The translations under genes and the position numbers were made by a program. 64,000 nt of DNA. Source: a virus. Location of the stretch: positions 1 to 64,000 of IMG/VR virus record IMGVR_UViG_3300035126_000842, one strand, 5' to 3'. The notes beneath the pieces were generated by a model. That model was given only the letters and a program-made list of their open reading frames with translations. It was not told the origin of the DNA and made no database searches. Position 1 is the stretch's first letter; each line of letters opens with the position of its first letter. This document shows positions 20,510 to 28,997 of the stretch, in pieces.

Positions 20510-21522
20510 TTAAGCATTCAATTACAGAATTTAATCACGAGCTAGTAACTTTTATTGTTACATACCCTCGCATTATACACGCAGAAATGTGTAGACATAG
20601 AGCTTTTTCAAGAAATACTTCTTCTTCTAGAGCTATTCCTTTTAGTAAAACCGAAAGCGATTTAAAAGATAATTGTTTTGTTCCTATTGCATGGCAGAAA
20701 AAACATTCTGGTATGCAGGGTGATTATTATTTTAAAGGTATTGAAGCTGAGACTTTTGAAAGAGAATGGTTAAACATTAAGAATAATGTTATTACAGATG
20801 CTATGAGGTTACATGCTAAAGAGTTGACTAAACAATTAACTAATCGTTTGGTAGAACCTTTTACATGGACCACAGAAATAATAACTACTAGTCTACCAGG
20901 TTTGCTTAATTTCTTTGAACTTAGGTGCCCTAAGTATAAGTATTATCTTGTTGATCGCGAGGGTAATCCTATTGAACAGATAGCTAGAAGTAAAGGTGAG
21001 TATTTTAGAAGAACTAATACTAGCGATGAAGGTCAATTTGAAACATTAGATTGGTTATCTATAGACGAATCACCTGCAGAAATACATATTCAGCAAATTG
21101 CAGAGTTAATGTATGAAGAGTTTTGTTTATCAAAACCTGAAAAATTATTATCTGGTGAATGGCATATTCCTTTTGGTGATAATATTTCTGATAATGAAGT
21201 TTGGTTTTTAATTAATCCTGAAGACGAATTTGAGAGAACAGATGATGCTAGAATAAAAATATCAACTGCTAGATGTGCTCGTTTATCATATCAAACATTA
21301 GGTGATGAACCTAAAATTGATTATGAAGCTGATCTAAAATTGTTTTATAAACTTCTTACAGAAAAGCACATGAGTCCTTTTGAGCATTGTGCTAGAGCTA
21401 TGAGTAAAGAAGAAGTAGATTACTATACCAGAAATGGTAGCGAAAAAGGTTGGTGTAATAATTTCCAAGGTTTTGTTCAGTATAGATTTATAATTGAAAA
21501 TGAAGGAAAAATACAAGATTAA
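20491..21522 (+). CDS. thyX: Flavin-dependent thymidylate synthase
   Basis: 343 aa. The signature RHR-x7-S is present: Arg35-His36-Arg37 ... Ser45 (MCRHRAFSRNTSSSR). Downstream, a second conserved half includes MSPFEHCARA and a QYR segment near the C-terminus that matches the substrate/FAD-binding region of ThyX. The enzyme makes dTMP from dUMP using FAD, NADPH and methylenetetrahydrofolate. It is longer than the usual 220-250 aa because of an insertion of about 100 residues between the halves. It lies with other nucleotide genes and would support AT-rich phage DNA synthesis. Confidence 0.9.
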   Translation: MYKAEIIKHSITEFNHELVTFIVTYPRIIHAEMCRHRAFSRNTSSSRAIPFSKTESDLKDNCFVPIAWQKKHSGMQGDYYFKGIEAETFEREWLNIKNNVITDAMRLHAKELTKQLTNRLVEPFTWTTEIITTSLPGLLNFFELRCPKYKYYLVDREGNPIEQIARSKGEYFRRTNTSDEGQFETLDWLSIDESPAEIHIQQIAELMYEEFCLSKPEKLLSGEWHIPFGDNISDNEVWFLINPEDEFERTDDARIKISTARCARLSYQTLGDEPKIDYEADLKLFYKLLTEKHMSPFEHCARAMSKEEVDYYTRNGSEKGWCNNFQGFVQYRFIIENEGKIQD

Positions 21523-21784
21523 AGATCCTGTTTCTGGTTTATACTTTTCTATTAAAGAAATGCCTAAACCAGGAGATGTAGTTATGTACAGAAAACAAGG
21601 TAACGGTAGTTTAGTATCTGTTACCTTTAACCCTGTAGTAGAGAATCACATTCTTAATACTTTTTTTAATAAACGCGGGCGTTTGTTTTATTCTGAAGCA
21701 AAAGCAAAAGAGTTTATTCTTAAAGTAATAGATGAAAATCTACTGAAAGTTCTTAAAAGATGTATAATAGTTAAGTATGAATAG
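21500..21784 (+). CDS. Hypothetical protein
   Basis: 94 aa from ATG 21500, overlapping the 3' end of thyX by 23 bp; a TTG at 21494 is not preferred. Alternating basic and beta-like segments; no motif. It overlaps the glycosyltransferase-like gene by 8 bp. Confidence 0.5.
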   Translation: MKEKYKIKDPVSGLYFSIKEMPKPGDVVMYRKQGNGSLVSVTFNPVVENHILNTFFNKRGRLFYSEAKAKEFILKVIDENLLKVLKRCIIVKYE

Positions 21785-22625
21785 TATGATTAAGTTAGGG
21801 ATTTCCGTAAATATGTTTGATGGTTACGAAATGCTAGAAATGAATCTGCGTTTTGTTAAACCATTTGCTACACATTTAAGTATAGTGTATCAAGAAGTTA
21901 GTAATAACGGTCTTGTTTTTAACGATAAGATTAAAGATGTCATTAAACATCTTAAAGCTGAAAAACTTGTAGATACACTTGTATTATATAAACCTGATGA
22001 CGGAGCTTCTTTACAGGAAAATGAATGTGAGAAAAGAAATATAGGTTTGCGATTAGCTAAAGAGCATGGTTGTACTCATTTTATTACTATGGATGCTGAT
22101 GAGTTATATCTACCTAATTTATTTGAACAAGTTATAGAAGATAAAGGAGAAAAAGATGTTTACTTTAGTAGAATAAGAACATACTATAAGTATCCTGAAG
22201 TTTTCTACGATGAGGACCCTAAGTTTTTGGTACCATTTATTACAAAGATTAGGGATAAAGAATACAACGGTAGTAATCCTAGAAAGCATTTACTAGATGC
22301 AACTAGAATACTTCCCTATGAAACAAGCACTATTCTTAAAGGAGTAATGCATCACTTTTCCTACATCAGAACTCTAGACTTTTATAGCAAGTTTAACTCC
22401 GGTACTAATTACAAAAATGCTCAGAGATATTACAATGTTCTTAAAGAAGCATATAGTAACTTTAGTTCTATTAAGAGTAAAGCTCTTGTTCTTAAAAACT
22501 GGAGTCATGTTGAAGAAGTAGAGACAGATTACACATCAACCATCGCTAAATTATTAAACGAGTATGACTGGGACGGAGCAAAGGGAATTTATACAAAAAG
22601 AAGCTTACGACAAAGCTTACGATAA
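21777..22625 (+). CDS. Glycosyltransferase-like protein
   Basis: 282 aa. The N-terminal half has the pattern of a GT-A fold: a strand-rich nucleotide-sugar domain and a D-x-D type site at HFITMDADELY (DADE 106-109). The C-terminal half includes SHVEEVET. An alternative start is Met at 21786. Such phage enzymes can glycosylate DNA or virion proteins; neither target can be seen here. It overlaps the helicase gene by 62 bp. Confidence 0.65.
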   Translation: MNSMIKLGISVNMFDGYEMLEMNLRFVKPFATHLSIVYQEVSNNGLVFNDKIKDVIKHLKAEKLVDTLVLYKPDDGASLQENECEKRNIGLRLAKEHGCTHFITMDADELYLPNLFEQVIEDKGEKDVYFSRIRTYYKYPEVFYDEDPKFLVPFITKIRDKEYNGSNPRKHLLDATRILPYETSTILKGVMHHFSYIRTLDFYSKFNSGTNYKNAQRYYNVLKEAYSNFSSIKSKALVLKNWSHVEEVETDYTSTIAKLLNEYDWDGAKGIYTKRSLRQSLR

Positions 22626-23616
22626 ACACAGACGAACTATTGTAATGAGCGTTGGTGCAGGTAAAACTAAAGTTGCACTAGACATTGCTAAACAGTATTC
22701 TAAAGTTCATGTTGTAGTACCAAAGGTATCTATGTACAAAACATGGAAAGACGAGAATATAAAACATAATGCTAATCTAGATTTAGTTTTTACTACTTAC
22801 CGCAGTCTAAATAATCTAGACCCTAATGAAGTAGAGTTTATAATTTTTGACGAGGTTCATTCTCTTACATTAGCACATGCAGACTGGATTAGGAAATTAT
22901 ATAAAGGACCTATATTAGGTCTTACAGGTACTCCACCTGTTTATGGTTTCAAAAAAGAAATAGTAAAGTATAATATTCCTATTTGTTATGAGATATACGA
23001 AGACGATGTTATAGCAATGAACATTATTAATGATTATAGAATAATTGTTCATGCTGTAGAATTAGACCCTCGTAAAAATCTAACAATACATTACGGCCCA
23101 GATAAGAGTAAAAGTTTTATTACTTCAGAACAAGCTAGTTATAATAAATATTTAGCTATGGGAGATCCTATTAAAATACTTAGTGTTTTGACAGGATTTA
23201 ATAGCAAGATAGCTTATATAGAACAACTTGCTCGAACTATTGATAGTAAGACTATTATTTTTGTAAACAAGAAAGCTCAAGCTGATAGATTAGGTATTTC
23301 TTATCATTCTGATAATCCTGATTCTCAACAGAATCTGCAAGATTTTTCTGATGGATATATTAATCAGCTAGTTTGTGTGCAACAACTAAACGAAGGTATC
23401 AATATACCAAATTTAGAAACAGGTATTATCATGCATGCTTATTCTAATCCTAGAATAACTCAGCAGAGAATAGGTAGATTACTACGACTATCTCCTGATA
23501 AAACTTGTACCGTACACATTCTTTGCTACAAAAAAACTATAGAAGAACATTGGATTAAAAATGCTCTTACTAAGTATGATTCTTCTAAAATAACTTACAT
23601 TGAAAATTTTATATGA
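22564..23616 (+). CDS. SF2 DEAD/DEAH-type helicase
   Basis: 350 aa. Motif I GAGKT (31-35), motif II DEVH (96-99), motif III TGTP (121-124) and motif VI QRIGRLLR (about 309-316) are all present, with FVNKKAQADR as motif IV. It is short for an SF2 helicase and lacks extra domains. The start overlaps the previous gene by 62 bp, and the end overlaps the next by ATGA. It could unwind recombination intermediates or remodel RNA; phage UvsW-like enzymes are a known analogue. Confidence 0.85.
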   Translation: MTGTEQREFIQKEAYDKAYDKHRRTIVMSVGAGKTKVALDIAKQYSKVHVVVPKVSMYKTWKDENIKHNANLDLVFTTYRSLNNLDPNEVEFIIFDEVHSLTLAHADWIRKLYKGPILGLTGTPPVYGFKKEIVKYNIPICYEIYEDDVIAMNIINDYRIIVHAVELDPRKNLTIHYGPDKSKSFITSEQASYNKYLAMGDPIKILSVLTGFNSKIAYIEQLARTIDSKTIIFVNKKAQADRLGISYHSDNPDSQQNLQDFSDGYINQLVCVQQLNEGINIPNLETGIIMHAYSNPRITQQRIGRLLRLSPDKTCTVHILCYKKTIEEHWIKNALTKYDSSKITYIENFI

Positions 23617-23996
23617 AAAATTTAACAGTTAGAATGGTTAAAGAAGGTAGCGAGTTAGTTTACCAACAACATGCTGACAAACTTAAGTTTAAAATGTTTA
23701 AGGAAAGTTTGAAAGAAAATGAAGTTATAGAGTTGTTTGTTAATCGCACTAGTGGAGACGGAAGTCTAGCTCAATTAGCTAAACTTCACGCCTCCATTAG
23801 AGACATTGCAAAATTTACCGGTAACAGTGCTTCTGATGAGAAAATCAGAATCAAGAAAAAAGCGGGCTTTTGCATTGAAAAAACTATTGACGGTGACAAA
23901 TACATAATCTGTAAATCATTTGGAGATTGTACTCGTGACGAATTAGACTATGTAATCAACCTGGTAGAAACAGAGTGTGCTGATTTAGGAATTTGA
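23613..23996 (+). CDS. Hypothetical conserved phage protein
   Basis: 127 aa. A helix LAKLHASIRDIAKFTG is followed by a strand-rich part ending FGDCTRDELDYVINLVETECADLGI. The general plan recalls phage recombination accessory proteins such as NinB, but the key motifs are not clear enough for a name. It is coupled to the helicase gene. Its 3' end overlaps the minus-strand gene at 23985 by 12 bp. Confidence 0.6.
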   Translation: MKNLTVRMVKEGSELVYQQHADKLKFKMFKESLKENEVIELFVNRTSGDGSLAQLAKLHASIRDIAKFTGNSASDEKIRIKKKAGFCIEKTIDGDKYIICKSFGDCTRDELDYVINLVETECADLGI

Positions 23997-24287
23997 TTCT
24001 TCAGCAGCAGGTCTATCAGGAATGATGATATCGTCGGTAATTTCTTTTTCTACTACTTTGTTTTGCTTTACTGCTTCATTTTCTATAGTAGAAAGAAGAA
24101 CTACGATAGTAGCATAATGGTAGGACCAAGGGTCTTCAAATTTACCTTCTTGCAATAACTGCATTGCTTTCTGTACGTCTTCAGTAGTTTTACCATCCAT
24201 GTTATGGATAGCAAGTTGCTGTAGTCTAGCATAGAAAGCGCCAGAAACTTTAATTTCAACAATCGATTCAGGACTAATTACTTTCAT
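23985..24287 (-). CDS. Hypothetical protein on the minus strand
   Basis: 100 aa, helical with an acidic C-terminus. Its start codon overlaps that of the divergent UDG gene: the four bases CATG at 24285-24288 contain both ATGs. It converges with the gene ending at 23996. No upstream intergenic promoter exists, so it is probably expressed by a long minus-strand transcript from 26.1 kb running antisense through the UDG gene. Confidence 0.6.
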   Translation of the reverse strand: MKVISPESIVEIKVSGAFYARLQQLAIHNMDGKTTEDVQKAMQLLQEGKFEDPWSYHYATIVVLLSTIENEAVKQNKVVEKEITDDIIIPDRPAAEESNS

Positions 24288-24993
24288 GGAATTTATAAAT
24301 TTAGACGAAGTTAGAGAAAAACTCGTTAAAAAACTAGAAAATACAGGTTGGGACCAAAAACTTAGATTTTTTTGTGAAGAAAAACTACCTCCTATACTTA
24401 CTGATCTTTTACGAGAAGCACAGGACGGTAGACGTTTTGTACCAAAAGTTGCTCAGATATTTAGAGCATTTGAAACATGTCATTTTGATAAAACAAGGGT
24501 TGTCATATTAGGTCAATCTCCTTATCCTTATGTAGGAGTACCAGATGGTTTAGCATTTTCTTGTACTCAAAAAGGTAAACGAGTAGAAAAATCACTTTCT
24601 TTAATGTTTGCACAGATTAACAAAACTGTCTATGATGGTAAACTTATTTGTGTAGATGGTAATTTAGAACGGTGGGCAAACCAAGGTGTTTTACTACTTA
24701 ATTGTTCTCTTACTACAGGTGTAGGTAGTCCAGAAAATCATATGATGAGATGGAAACCTATGGTAGCACAAGTACTTGATAGTCTTATATTTGCAAGACC
24801 CGATACAGCTTTTGTATTTATGGGTAAGCATGCATGTTCTTGGGAAGATTATTTACCTGATAATTTTCTAAAAATTAAAACAGACCACCCAGCTTTTGCT
24901 GCGTATCAAAAAATAGAATGGGATTCTAAAGACTGTTTTAATAAGATTAATAGATATTTAGAATCTATTAAACAAGAGCCTATTACTTGGTAA
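24286..24993 (+). CDS. ung: Uracil-DNA glycosylase family 1, altered active site
   Basis: 235 aa, normal length for family 1. The motif that is normally GQDPYH reads GQSPYP (76-81): the catalytic Asp is replaced by Ser78. Further family signs are DGLAFS (87-92), LLLNCSLT and, at the C-terminal end, a DHPAF version of the HPSP block. The fold is clear but ordinary uracil excision is doubtful. It may act on another base, bind uracil-DNA without cutting, or be a DNA-binding cofactor. The gene is an island on the plus strand in a minus-strand cluster. Confidence 0.85.
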   Translation: MEFINLDEVREKLVKKLENTGWDQKLRFFCEEKLPPILTDLLREAQDGRRFVPKVAQIFRAFETCHFDKTRVVILGQSPYPYVGVPDGLAFSCTQKGKRVEKSLSLMFAQINKTVYDGKLICVDGNLERWANQGVLLLNCSLTTGVGSPENHMMRWKPMVAQVLDSLIFARPDTAFVFMGKHACSWEDYLPDNFLKIKTDHPAFAAYQKIEWDSKDCFNKINRYLESIKQEPITW

Positions 24994-25366
24994 GTATAAG
25001 GGCGATGTTGGTTAACAGAGATGCTAAAAGACCTGTTAGCAACCACTTTTGTTTATTATTAAGACTGTTGTTTGTATTAGACAGTTTTTGATAATTAGTT
25101 TCTAATTCTTTTATTCTGTCTGCTTGAAGTTTGGTAATGCTATCTGTATTGTAGATTATAATATCTTTTACGTAAATCACATCGTATAAAGTAGTTATTT
25201 CTTCATTTGCTACAGATAGGATGCTATCACACTGTTTCTTTTCTATCAATCTAGTTGCTATTCTGCGCAATTCATTTGCGTTGTAGCATTTAAAAGTATC
25301 TTGTGATTGACAATACAAGCTAAAACAAAGAAAGCAAAGTATTATTGATGTTGTAAAATGTTTCAT
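24983..25366 (-). CDS. Putative spanin/lysis-accessory membrane protein
   Basis: 127 aa. The N-terminus is a signal sequence or membrane segment (about 5-20), the middle is a long helical part with a coiled-coil pattern (about 70-102), and the C-terminus is a second membrane segment (about 105-125). This is typical of envelope-spanning phage proteins. It overlaps the 3' end of ung by 11 bp. It belongs to a compact set of four minus-strand membrane genes. Confidence 0.6.
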   Translation of the reverse strand: MKHFTTSIILCFLCFSLYCQSQDTFKCYNANELRRIATRLIEKKQCDSILSVANEEITTLYDVIYVKDIIIYNTDSITKLQADRIKELETNYQKLSNTNNSLNNKQKWLLTGLLASLLTNIALILTK

Positions 25367-25367
25367 A

Positions 25368-25679
25368 CTACCAGTTTTTTCTTATGGCACTATCTAATTG
25401 TTCACTATTTAGATCCGATAAGATTTGAATCTCTTTTCTACTTCTTATTCTTATTGTTTCTTTAGTCGCGCTATAAGGAATTCCTAATAAACTATCTGAA
25501 TAAAGACGAAGCTTGTGGTTTTCATTTGACAAGCTTTCAATCTTCATACGATATTCATTAGGTTCCATTGTAATAATAGACTTCTCTTTTTTGTTAGAGT
25601 TGTTTATGAACAGAAACAAACACGCAAATCCTATAACTATTAATAGTATAGGAAAGTAAGATTCAGTTTTTATGGACAT
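25368..25679 (-). CDS. Putative i-spanin-like protein
   Basis: 103 aa with one N-terminal membrane segment (about 9-25) and a periplasmic helical part with coiled-coil heptads (about 40-70), the topology of Rz-type inner-membrane spanins. It is a neighbour of similar proteins; the ATG is 2 bp from the next gene's stop. No enzymatic motif. Confidence 0.6.
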   Translation of the reverse strand: MSIKTESYFPILLIVIGFACLFLFINNSNKKEKSIITMEPNEYRMKIESLSNENHKLRLYSDSLLGIPYSATKETIRIRSRKEIQILSDLNSEQLDSAIRKNW

Positions 25680-25885
25680 GGTGTTTCAGAATCAATTTTT
25701 TTCTTTATGGTATCAGGAGATATGATAAGTCCTATTCCTATTAAGATTATACCGGTGGAATCAATCCAGGTAGCTTTATCGTAAAAAACACTAGCGATAC
25801 CTGCTATTAGTAAAATTAAACCTACAGTAGTTGTTTTATAGGATTTAACTATGTTTCTTTTTATCAAATTTAGGAAATTTATCAT
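25670..25885 (-). CDS. Putative holin-like protein, two TM segments
   Basis: 71 aa with membrane segments at about residues 18-35 and 43-59, a short tight turn and a basic C-terminal tail. This is the size and topology of class II holins. It overlaps both neighbours. No endolysin gene is next to it, so its assignment rests on topology and context alone. Confidence 0.55.
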   Translation of the reverse strand: MINFLNLIKRNIVKSYKTTTVGLILLIAGIASVFYDKATWIDSTGIILIGIGLIISPDTIKKKIDSETPCP

Positions 25886-26108
25886 CTCTTATAAACAATG
25901 ATTGTTTGTAAAATGTTACTTTTCTGGGGAAAAGTTGTTGCAACTCTTCAATACTTTTGTCGTTAAAATCAAGCCTCTCTTTTATGGCAGCTCTTTCTTC
26001 CATTAATATGTCAAGTTTTGACTTAATGGTCTGTAAATCCGTCCATATTAGTAAACCCAATATACTAGCCAATATCGGTGTCAAGTAACTTTTAATTTTA
26101 TCTAACAT
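25845..26108 (-). CDS. Single-TM coiled-coil membrane protein
   Basis: 87 aa with an N-terminal membrane segment (about 7-24) and a coiled-coil-like part (KSKLDILMEERAAIKERL). It is the first gene of the four-gene minus-strand cluster, overlapping the holin-like gene by 41 bp. It could be a spanin or a holin regulator. A divergent promoter region lies directly upstream. Confidence 0.55.
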   Translation of the reverse strand: MLDKIKSYLTPILASILGLLIWTDLQTIKSKLDILMEERAAIKERLDFNDKSIEELQQLFPRKVTFYKQSLFIRDDKFPKFDKKKHS

Positions 26109-26172
26109 GTTCTGAATAGCATGTATTAATTTAACAAATTATGAGGGAAAGAAAAATAAATTTATAAAATTT
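26109..26172. promoter_or_regulatory. Divergent intergenic control region
   Basis: A 64-bp, AT-rich gap between the minus-strand membrane cluster and the plus-strand replication module. It is the only place with divergent genes and real space between them in this area, so promoters for both directions are expected here. No exact consensus was found by eye. Confidence 0.4.
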
Positions 26173-26760
26173 ATGACAGTGCGACCATTTTTTAATTATT
26201 GTAAAAAACACAAATACACACCAAACGAGATTCTTATGTTGTTTTGTGTTAAAATGGGTATAAAATGTCCGATACCTTATGTCAACGAAGACTATGAAAT
26301 TAGGAAACTAATTACAGATGGTCTATTAGAAATTGACGGTAGGGTACTTACACCTAAAGGACAAAAAGTTTTTGATGAAGTGAATAAGAAAGTAGAAGAA
26401 AAACCTGCGTTACCAACTGTGGATGAACAATTTGCTAAAGAATACTTAGAATGTTTTCCTAAGATGGTGTTACCTAGTAACAAACCCGCTAGAGTATCTT
26501 CTAAACTTATTATTAAAAACCTTAACTGGTTCATTAACACCTATCCTCAATACGATAAGGATATTATTCTTACTGCTACTAAGTACTATATACGAAAGTT
26601 CAAAGAACAAGACTACAAGTACATGCGTAATTCTCAGTATTTTATATCTAAAGAGGCAACCAACAAAATGATTTCTTCTACTCTTGCAGAATTCTGCCAA
26701 CTTATAATAGATGGTGTAGAAGAAGACGAACCAAAAGATTTTGAAACAAAAGTACTATGA
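26173..26760 (+). CDS. Hypothetical protein preceding the DnaB-type helicase
   Basis: 195 aa. The N-terminal 75 residues look like a winged-helix domain (TPNEILMLFCVK, then RKLITDGLLEIDGRVLTPKG). The C-terminal half is helical. Being directly coupled (ATGA) to the replicative helicase gene, it is a candidate helicase loader or origin-binding factor. This is inference from position and fold. Confidence 0.6.
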   Translation: MTVRPFFNYCKKHKYTPNEILMLFCVKMGIKCPIPYVNEDYEIRKLITDGLLEIDGRVLTPKGQKVFDEVNKKVEEKPALPTVDEQFAKEYLECFPKMVLPSNKPARVSSKLIIKNLNWFINTYPQYDKDIILTATKYYIRKFKEQDYKYMRNSQYFISKEATNKMISSTLAEFCQLIIDGVEEDEPKDFETKVL

Positions 26761-27707
26761 GATGGAAATCACAAAGTGATGCGTTTATTAGTGCACTAGA
26801 CTATATGTCTAAACGTGCTAGAGGAGAAGTACTTAGTCTCAGAACACCTTGGTCTCCAATGAATAAAGTAGGTATTGACGGCTTTGAGTTTCCTACAACT
26901 GTAGTTATTGCAGGTCGTCCTGGTAGTGGTAAATCATTAGTAGAACAGATACTTGTTAAACATGCTTTTAGTAATAACAATCTACCCGGTCTTAGAAGTC
27001 TTAGATTTCAGTACGAGATGGTGGGTAGAGTTAGTGCTATTCGCGAGTTTTCATCTGCTATTAGTAAAAGTTATTCTTATATATGTTCTGCAGAGGACAA
27101 TGTTATATCTAAAGAAGAATTTGATGCTTGTGCTAGATATGCGCAATCTATGAAAAGTCTTCCTATTGATATAGTAGATGAACCTTTGACAGTACCTCAG
27201 ATGGCTGCTGAGATAAAAGAATACTTCAAAACTTACAACTGCCCATATCTATTGGTTACTATCGATCACAGTTTACTAGTTAAGAAACTTCCAGGTCAAG
27301 ACATTCAAGAAATGATTTTTGATTTAGGCTCTATGATGACAAATATGAAGAAAATTTATCCAATAATTTTCGTAGTTTTGAGTCAGCTTAACAGAGGTGT
27401 AGACACAGTAGACAGATCTAAAGAGGGCACTGCAGGTAATTATTTATTAGACAGTGATGTATTTGGTTCTGACTTTTTGCTACAATTTACTGATATTCTT
27501 ATTGGTTTAAATAGACCTGGTATTAAAAATATCAGGTTATATGGTCCCGAAAAGTATCAGATAATAGACAAAAACATTATTGTTATGCATTACCTTAAAG
27601 TTCGTAACGGTGAACCAGCTATGTCATTTTACAGAGGTGAATTTGACAAGATGAATATAGTATCTATCGCACCTCCTTCAAAACAAGCAATTTCTTTTAA
27701 ACCATGA
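26757..27707 (+). CDS. DnaB-family replicative helicase, C-terminal ATPase domain only
   Basis: 316 aa. Walker A is GRPGSGKS (53-60); Walker B is in the segment LLVTIDHSL (about 160-168); later SQLNRGVD carries the sensor-type glutamine common to DnaB. The N-terminal primase-interaction domain of bacterial DnaB is absent, as in several phage helicases. It would unwind the fork ahead of the family B polymerase. Confidence 0.8.
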   Translation: MRWKSQSDAFISALDYMSKRARGEVLSLRTPWSPMNKVGIDGFEFPTTVVIAGRPGSGKSLVEQILVKHAFSNNNLPGLRSLRFQYEMVGRVSAIREFSSAISKSYSYICSAEDNVISKEEFDACARYAQSMKSLPIDIVDEPLTVPQMAAEIKEYFKTYNCPYLLVTIDHSLLVKKLPGQDIQEMIFDLGSMMTNMKKIYPIIFVVLSQLNRGVDTVDRSKEGTAGNYLLDSDVFGSDFLLQFTDILIGLNRPGIKNIRLYGPEKYQIIDKNIIVMHYLKVRNGEPAMSFYRGEFDKMNIVSIAPPSKQAISFKP

Positions 27708-28213
27708 GCAAATGGAATGAAAAAACAGATGAATTACGTAGGTACCATGCAGATATACTTTCTGAGTATCCAAATGCGTACTTCGTAATGAAAACTGCTA
27801 TTCGATTTAAGAATCAGCAGTGTGTTATATTCTTTAAGAGCGAACTTTCTAAGGGTGATGTATTCTTAGAAATAGTAGATTCTTCATTGAACCCAGGTAT
27901 TGACCGTACACTTTATCGTTATGCTTTCAATGAATTTTGGGAGTCTGAATATGAAATAGTAGAAGGTTATGCCGACAAGTTTTATGTTCCTGTAGAGGAA
28001 TTACATGTAATACCTAAAAGAGAAGTTTTTGTAGAAAAACCAAAATCTACTAAAATTTCTTTACCTGGAGCTAATGCCAATTACGAACTTAAGTTAGAAT
28101 CTTTTTTAGATAGAAGCGCGTCTGTCTTAACAGTAAGAGATCTTATTGCTATTATACACAGACGACCTGTAAGTAATAACCAAGAACTAAATGAATTTAT
28201 TAAGCAAGTATGA
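27704..28213 (+). CDS. Hypothetical replication-module protein
   Basis: 169 aa with no recognised motif. Segments of beta pattern (AYFVMKTAIRF, CVIFFKSEL) suggest a compact alpha/beta fold; the C-terminal part is helical. It overlaps the helicase gene and the Sak4-like gene by 4 bp each, so it is likely part of the replisome. Confidence 0.55.
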   Translation: MSKWNEKTDELRRYHADILSEYPNAYFVMKTAIRFKNQQCVIFFKSELSKGDVFLEIVDSSLNPGIDRTLYRYAFNEFWESEYEIVEGYADKFYVPVEELHVIPKREVFVEKPKSTKISLPGANANYELKLESFLDRSASVLTVRDLIAIIHRRPVSNNQELNEFIKQV

Positions 28214-28992
28214 GTATATTACCATTAGAAGTCGTAGGTCCAGAAACACTATCGCCAAAAAATTTAATTATTTTTAGCAAACCAAAAGTAGGTAAGACAG
28301 AACTAGTTAGTAAACTAGATAAATGTCTTATTTTAGATTTTGAGAAAGGTTCTTCTTTTATTTCAGGTTATAAGATTCAGATTGAATCTGTTGATCACTT
28401 GAAGAAAGTAGGAGCTGAAATTAAAAAGTATCGTGAAGATAACGGTAAGTATCCTTACAATTATGTAGCGATAGATACAACAACCTCTTTAGAAGAAATG
28501 GGATCTGTTTACGGTGAGCAACTGTATTCTAAAACAATCCCCGGTAAAAACTGGTTTAAAAAAGGACCAGACGGTAAATTAGCGGAAGATGCGGGTAAAA
28601 GAAAGTATGGTAGTCTTACGGGTATGCCCGAAGGTGCAGGTTATTTTTGGATAAGAGAAGGTACAATGCAGTTGATCAATTTTATTCAAACATTTGCTCC
28701 TCGTATTATTCTTTTAGCTCACATCAAAGAGATTTATCTAGAGAAAGACGGTACAACTTTTACTGCAAGTGACATTGATCTTGGCGGTAAACTTAAAAGA
28801 ATTGTTACCTCTAACTCAGATGCAATCGGTTACATGTACAGAAAAGGCGACAAAAACATTCTTAGTTTCAAAACTAAAGAAGATGTTGCATGTGGTGCAA
28901 GACCTTCGCACCTCAGAAATAAAGAATTAGTTATTTCAGAATACACAGAAGAAGGATTAAAAACAAATTGGAACGAAATTTACATTGATTAA
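28210..28992 (+). CDS. Sak4-like RecA-type ATPase
   Basis: 260 aa, a RecA-core ATPase of the AAA_24/Sak4 type. Walker A is SKPKVGKT (23-30), followed by CLILDFEKGS, and Walker B is YVAIDTTTS (about 85-93). RIILLAHIKE supplies the later conserved strand. Sak4-type proteins anneal or pair single strands together with a partner SSB. The SSB-like gene follows 5 bp downstream, exactly as expected for such a pair. Confidence 0.8.
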   Translation: MSILPLEVVGPETLSPKNLIIFSKPKVGKTELVSKLDKCLILDFEKGSSFISGYKIQIESVDHLKKVGAEIKKYREDNGKYPYNYVAIDTTTSLEEMGSVYGEQLYSKTIPGKNWFKKGPDGKLAEDAGKRKYGSLTGMPEGAGYFWIREGTMQLINFIQTFAPRIILLAHIKEIYLEKDGTTFTASDIDLGGKLKRIVTSNSDAIGYMYRKGDKNILSFKTKEDVACGARPSHLRNKELVISEYTEEGLKTNWNEIYID

Positions 28993-28997
28993 TTATT

